From an uncultured bacterium (GTDB lineage Bacteria; Actinomycetota; Coriobacteriia; Coriobacteriales; Coriobacteriaceae), in NCBI GenBank assembly GCA_905214615.1, contig CAJMMX010000074.1, positions 1-8,715 of the forward strand: a DNA stretch of 8,715 bases. Direction: 5' to 3'. The notes below the pieces were generated by a model that was given only the letters and a program-made list of their open reading frames with translations, was not told where the DNA came from and searched no databases. Of this stretch, positions 5,992 through 8,715 are shown one piece after another. Within the stretch, counting starts at the first letter, position 1; every line of letters starts with the position of its first letter. The position numbers and the translations under genes were made by a program.

Positions 5992-6800
5992 AGCGTTGCA
6001 GCTTTCTCGCTCAAAGCCGATACCTGGGATTGCAGCTCATCGTCGGTGCGTTCACCAGGGGCAAACCTTGTGCCGTACAGGAAAAACTCCACGTTGCCCT
6101 TGGCGCCATGGATGGGCGACACGCACACGTCAAGCGGGAACAGGCCCTTGGCGGCAAAGAGCTCAATAGCCGCCACGAGCGTATCGTGGCGGACAACAGG
6201 ATCTGTCACGATACCGCCCTCGCCCACCAGCGCTGCCGGAGCCTCAAACTGCGGCTTTACGAGCGTGCAAAACGAACCCGAAGGCGTCAGGCACGCCAGC
6301 ACCGCGTCGATGATATTCGCGATACTCGTAAACGACACATCGCAAACGGCCAGGTCGATAGCGCCGCCGTAGCCGAGCTCGGGCAGATGCGTCACGTTGG
6401 TGCGCTCGTGCAGCGTCACGCGATCGTCCTGGCGAAGCGACCAGTCGAACTGAGCACGGCCCACGTCGACCGAGACAACAGTCGCAGCACCGCGCTTGAG
6501 CAGGCAATCGGTAAAGCCGCCGGTAGAGCAGCCTACGTCCAGGCAGGCAAGGCCCATGGGATCGATACAAAACGCATCGAGCGCACCCTCAAGCTTAAGG
6601 CCGCCGCGGCCAACGTACGGGATGCGCCCCTTCACGTGCAGCGGCAGGCCCGGGGTCACCTTAAGACCCGGCGAAGTCAAGCGCTCGCCGCCACTCGAGA
6701 CCAAGCCGGCCATAAGAGTGCGAAGGGCATCCGCGCGATCGGCGCAGATGCCCTGTGAAATCAGTTCGTCATCGAGACGCACGCGTTTCATGAATGCCAT
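5988..6800 (-). CDS. tlyA: TlyA-family rRNA 2'-O-methyltransferase (S4 plus FtsJ-like domains)
   Basis: TlyA proteins methylate ribose 2'-hydroxyls in 16S and/or 23S rRNA; in mycobacteria this confers capreomycin sensitivity. Counting from the ATG at 6800 (270 residues), an S4 RNA-binding domain spans about 5-65 (RLDDELISQGICADRADAL), followed by YVGRGGLKLEGAL at 62-74. The SAM-binding motif DVGCSTGGFTD is at 88-98. Conserved FtsJ-like positions include K69, D154 in CDVSFTS, K182 in LVKPQFE and E238 in NVEFF, consistent with a K-D-K-E catalytic set. The xseB stop and this ATG overlap as TGATG, which favours 6800. A TTG at 6803 or the ATG at 6791 (MKRVRLDD) are alternatives, since no strong ribosome site separates them. 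Haemolysin annotations of the family are historical. Confidence 0.93.
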   Translation of the reverse strand: MAFMKRVRLDDELISQGICADRADALRTLMAGLVSSGGERLTSPGLKVTPGLPLHVKGRIPYVGRGGLKLEGALDAFCIDPMGLACLDVGCSTGGFTDCLLKRGAATVVSVDVGRAQFDWSLRQDDRVTLHERTNVTHLPELGYGGAIDLAVCDVSFTSIANIIDAVLACLTPSGSFCTLVKPQFEAPAALVGEGGIVTDPVVRHDTLVAAIELFAAKGLFPLDVCVSPIHGAKGNVEFFLYGTRFAPGERTDDELQSQVSALSEKAATL

Positions 6801-7066
6801 CAACCATTCGTATCCGGGGATGCAGCCTGTCTATCTTGGGACTCGTTTGCCGCATCCTCATCGTATTCCTGCTCGAGCTTGTTGGCCTCACGCGGCGTCA
6901 GCTCAAACTTGTCGACCATATCGACCGCGCGGGAGCCCAGCTCAATCGCTTCGTCAAACAGATCGAGTGAACGCTCCAAGGACGTATCCTTGGAGCGAAC
7001 GGTAGCAATGATCTGGTCCAGACGGTCCGAGATCTCGTCAAAGTTGCGGACAGAACCCTCTGGCAT
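6800..7066 (-). CDS. xseB: Exodeoxyribonuclease VII small subunit
   Basis: XseB is the small subunit of exonuclease VII, which degrades single-stranded DNA to oligonucleotides together with the large catalytic subunit XseA. The 88-residue product carries the family pattern of two helices, FDEISDRLDQIIATVRS at 9-25 followed by TSLERSLDLFDEAIELGSRA at 28-47, then a charged, probably disordered tail rich in D, E, Q and N (about 63-88). Length is normal. A GAGGAG site 5 nt before the ATG lies in the last codons of nusB, and only 2 nt separate the two genes. The stop overlaps the tlyA start by one base. The expected partner gene xseA is not next to it, so it must be elsewhere in the genome or be missing. 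Family assignment rests on pattern and position. Confidence 0.88.
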   Translation of the reverse strand: MPEGSVRNFDEISDRLDQIIATVRSKDTSLERSLDLFDEAIELGSRAVDMVDKFELTPREANKLEQEYDEDAANESQDRQAASPDTNG

Positions 7067-7068
7067 GG

Positions 7069-7656
7069 CTACTCCTCGACGGAGTCGGCCTCGACGGCCT
7101 CAGCAGCGTCCACATCCTCGGCAAGTACACCGGCGGTAGCCTGAGCGGCAGCGACCTTGGCGGCAGCCTCAGCAGCCTGGGCCTCCTCGCGAGCGCGATC
7201 CTCGGCCAGCAGTTCCTGGTACAGGTCCTCGCCCGGCAGCTCCTCGCTGCGAGCGATCTTGCCCAGCACGCCGTTGACAAACGAGGCGGACTGGTCGGTG
7301 CCATAGGCCTTGGCAAGTTCGACGGCCTCGTTGATCACGATAGCGTCCGAGACCTCTTCGTCGGTGAGGAAGCGCATCTCGTAGACGGCGATACGCAGCA
7401 GATTGCGGTCGGCGCCGGGCATGCGCATAAGATCCCAGTTCTTGGCGACGGCGCGCAGGGCACAGTCGATGCGATCGATATGCTCGTAGGCACCGCGGCA
7501 CAGCTCCAGAGCATAGGGGTCGAGGGGGCCCTTCGAGATCAGGAAATCGCCCTCGAGGACGCGCTCGAGCGGGCTGTCCGTGGCCTCGGCCTGGAACAGC
7601 AGCTGCAGCGCCTGACTGCGGGCAAGCGTGCGCCCGCGATAAACCTTAAGGCTCAA
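7069..7656 (-). CDS. nusB: Transcription antitermination factor NusB with acidic Ala/Glu-rich C-terminal extension
   Basis: NusB with NusE (ribosomal protein S10) binds boxA RNA and helps RNA polymerase read through rRNA operons. Residues 1-137 form the all-helical NusB fold: RTLARSQALQLLFQAEAT near the start, then DRNLLRIAVYEMRFL and VINEAVELAKAYGTDQSASF, ending in VNGVLGKIAR. Residues 138-195 are an Ala/Glu/Asp-rich tail beyond the usual end, likely disordered or a single charged helix. The start is TTG at 7656: AAGGAG stands 6 nt upstream, inside the end of asp23, and no ATG occurs early enough to include the conserved RTLAR segment. The gene follows asp23 by 3 nt and precedes xseB by 2 nt. 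Confidence 0.95.
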   Translation of the reverse strand: MSLKVYRGRTLARSQALQLLFQAEATDSPLERVLEGDFLISKGPLDPYALELCRGAYEHIDRIDCALRAVAKNWDLMRMPGADRNLLRIAVYEMRFLTDEEVSDAIVINEAVELAKAYGTDQSASFVNGVLGKIARSEELPGEDLYQELLAEDRAREEAQAAEAAAKVAAAQATAGVLAEDVDAAEAVEADSVEE

Positions 7657-7659
7657 AGG

Positions 7660-8022
7660 TTACTCCTTGGGGAAAACGAGGCCGTCGATACAAACGTCAA
7701 CACGCTCGACCTCGACGCCCACCTGGGCATCGATGGCGGCGACCACGGCGGCGCGAACGGCCTCGGCGAGTTTCTTGAACGGATAGCCAAAGAACACCAC
7801 GACACGCACGGTGAGTGCGAGCTTGTCGCCGACGACCTCGGCCTCGACCGCCGGCTCGGAAGCCGGGGCCTTAGAAGAGAGCATCATGGAGACAAGGTTG
7901 GTGGCAAGGTCCTTGACGCCAACGGAGGCGATGCCCTCGACATCCGACACGGCGCGCGAGACGATGGCGGTCAGAACATCGGGCGAAATGCCGATACCGT
8001 CAATCTTGATTTCCTGGGGCAT
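7660..8022 (-). CDS. Asp23/Gls24 family protein (YqhY-like by position)
   Basis: This is a 120-residue member of the Asp23/Gls24 (DUF322) family, a cytoplasmic group without known enzyme activity, linked in different species to cell-envelope stress or to control of fatty-acid synthesis. Family marks are the N-terminal IDGIGISPDVLTAIVSRAVSD (7-27, helix with GI/VEG core), VEGIASV at 28-34, VVGDKLALTVRVVVFFGYPF at 63-82 and the closing helix with VGVEVERVDVCIDGLVF. No signal peptide or membrane segment is present. It lies directly upstream of nusB, as YqhY does in Bacillus subtilis, where yqhY follows the acetyl-CoA carboxylase genes accBC; this suggests the YqhY branch, although accBC are absent here. 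AGGAGG stands 5 nt before the ATG. Its exact role is unknown. Confidence 0.88.
   Translation of the reverse strand: MPQEIKIDGIGISPDVLTAIVSRAVSDVEGIASVGVKDLATNLVSMMLSSKAPASEPAVEAEVVGDKLALTVRVVVFFGYPFKKLAEAVRAAVVAAIDAQVGVEVERVDVCIDGLVFPKE
7663..7668 (-). promoter_or_regulatory. Ribosome binding site supporting the TTG start of nusB
   Basis: AAGGAG on the minus strand lies 6 nt before the TTG at 7656 and partly overlaps the final codons of the asp23-family gene. Because the nearest in-frame ATG would delete the first helices of NusB, this site decides for the non-ATG start. Confidence 0.8.
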
Positions 8023-8046
8023 GAGTCCTCCTAGAAGAGTTGGTTG

Positions 8047-8610
8047 CTAGACGCGGGAGACGAACTTGCCGTCGCGGGTGTCAACCTTGATGACCTCGCC
8101 CTCGTTGAGGTACATGGGGACTTGGATGACAGCACCGGTGTCGATCGTGGCCGGCTTGGTGGAACCCTGGACGGTGTCGCCCTTAAAGCCCGGGTCGGTT
8201 TGGACGATGGTGGTCTCGATGAACATCGGCGGAGTCACGCCCATGAGCTCGTCATCGGCGAAGAGCAGCTGGCAGATGTCGTTCTCGCGCAGCCACTTGG
8301 AGTTCTCGCCCACCATGTCCTCGGGAACGGGAACCTGCTCATAGGTCTCGTTGTCCATGAAGATGTAGTCGGCGCCATCGTTGTAGAGGTACTGGAACTC
8401 ACGGGTGGTGAGCATGACGCTCTCGAACTTGGTACCGGCGTTGCAGGTGTTCTCGACGACGCGGCCGCTCTTGATGTCGCGGGTCTTGTAGCGCACAAAC
8501 GCGCCGCCCTTGCCCGGCTTGACATGCTGGAACTCGACGATGGTGTAGACCTTGTCCTTAATGCGGAGACCGAGGCCGTTCTTGAAATCGGCGGTAGAAA
8601 TGGTAGGCAT
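8047..8610 (-). CDS. efp: Translation elongation factor P
   Basis: EF-P binds next to the ribosomal P site and relieves stalling at polyproline stretches. The 187-residue product has the three beta-barrel domains of the family: domain I begins STADFKNGLGLRI, domain II carries the VMLTTREFQYLYNDG region, and the C-terminal domain ends in VIKVDTRDGKFVSRV. The loop that reaches the peptidyl-transferase centre is KPGKGGAFVR, with K34 at its tip; no dedicated modification gene (for example epmA, epmB or earP) is visible in the window. The start at 8610 gives the standard family length and is preceded by AAAGG; an in-frame upstream ATG at 8643 would add 11 residues of no known homology. It is the first gene of the cluster, 24 nt before asp23. 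Confidence 0.97.
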   Translation of the reverse strand: MPTISTADFKNGLGLRIKDKVYTIVEFQHVKPGKGGAFVRYKTRDIKSGRVVENTCNAGTKFESVMLTTREFQYLYNDGADYIFMDNETYEQVPVPEDMVGENSKWLRENDICQLLFADDELMGVTPPMFIETTIVQTDPGFKGDTVQGSTKPATIDTGAVIQVPMYLNEGEVIKVDTRDGKFVSRV

Positions 8611-8667
8611 AGCGACCTTTCTTGTTATGGGCAGAACGCACAAGCGTCCAAATTACATACGACCGAA

Positions 8668-8673
8668 ATTATA
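8668..8673 (-). promoter_or_regulatory. Promoter -10 box upstream of efp
   Basis: A perfect TATAAT on the minus strand lies 57 nt before the efp ATG, implying a leader of about 50 nt. The -35 region is weak: no good TTGACA-like hexamer stands 16-18 nt upstream. A TGCAG-7nt-CTGCA inverted repeat (8678-8694) occupies that position. This is the probable promoter for the whole efp-to-recN cluster, given the tight gene spacing downstream. Confidence 0.65.
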
Positions 8674-8677
8674 CACT

Positions 8678-8694
8678 TGCAGACGGCGCCTGCA
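8678..8694. repeat. Inverted repeat in the efp promoter spacer
   Basis: TGCAG and CTGCA, perfect 5-bp arms around a 7-nt centre, lie where the -35 and spacer of the efp promoter should be. It could bind a regulator or be chance in a GC-rich stretch. From here to the window end at 8715 I see no gene. Confidence 0.3.
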
Positions 8695-8715
8695 GCGAGC
8701 GCATAAAAAGAGAAC

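Noticed and set aside
6030..6758. A 242-codon plus-strand open frame opposite tlyA
   Set aside because: Mirror of the tlyA coding frame, with no domain pattern and no ribosome site.
8611..8643. Upstream ATG (8643) extending EF-P by 11 residues
   Set aside because: EF-P proteins start with a short lead into the STADFKNG segment and have 185-188 residues; 8610 fits exactly and has a nearby AAAGG.
8044..8706. A 220-codon plus-strand open frame opposite efp
   Set aside because: The sense strand encodes a full-length EF-P; the antisense product is low complexity and covers the efp promoter.

Overview
The window looks like a Coriobacteriia-type chromosome (high-GC, Actinomycetota), with a Collinsella-like bacterium as my best guess. 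The reasons are high GC across nearly the whole window (about 67% in two 60-base samples counted by hand), the gene families present, and a compact housekeeping cluster. The genus is an inference from gene content and style, not from any search.

Layout. (1) Bases 1-2323, minus strand: one uninterrupted reading frame that enters from the window edge. Residues 1 to about 660 are a fructose-family PTS permease with domains in the order EIIB-EIIC-EIIA. About 17-25 codons past base 420 the EIIA domain breaks off inside its last helix. The frame then continues, in phase, as the C-terminal third of a Bacteroidales BatA/VWA aerotolerance protein with its terminal membrane helix. This 5' segment (about 1-340) is only about 52% GC. 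It is best read as a chimeric join between two organisms at a short shared sequence near 336-361, most likely an assembly or amplification artefact. (2) 2324-2595: a divergent regulatory region with inverted repeats and two GGTGAAAG copies between the permease gene and (3) 2596-3453, plus strand, an RpiR/MurR-type sugar-phosphate-sensing regulator that probably controls it. (4) 3462-3494: a perfect 11-bp stem between convergent genes, the likely bidirectional terminator. (5) 3513-8610, minus strand: seven tightly packed genes read in the order efp, asp23/yqhY-like, nusB, xseB, tlyA, nadK, recN. Spacers are 24, 3 and 2 nt, followed by overlaps of 1, 4 and 11 nt. A clear TATAAT box lies upstream of efp.

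How it works together. The left part is a sugar uptake module: a PTS permease and a divergent regulator that would sense the imported sugar phosphate. The right part is a housekeeping operon for translation of polyproline stretches (EF-P), transcription antitermination on rRNA operons (NusB), an Asp23-family protein, the exonuclease VII small subunit, a TlyA rRNA methyltransferase, NAD kinase and the RecN repair ATPase. Its order matches the relative order of the same genes in Bacillus subtilis with the intervening genes (xseA, folD, ispA, dxs, ahrC and others) removed. The most notable gap is xseB without xseA beside it. I saw no RNA gene, CRISPR array, insertion sequence or evidence of a new defence or mobile system.
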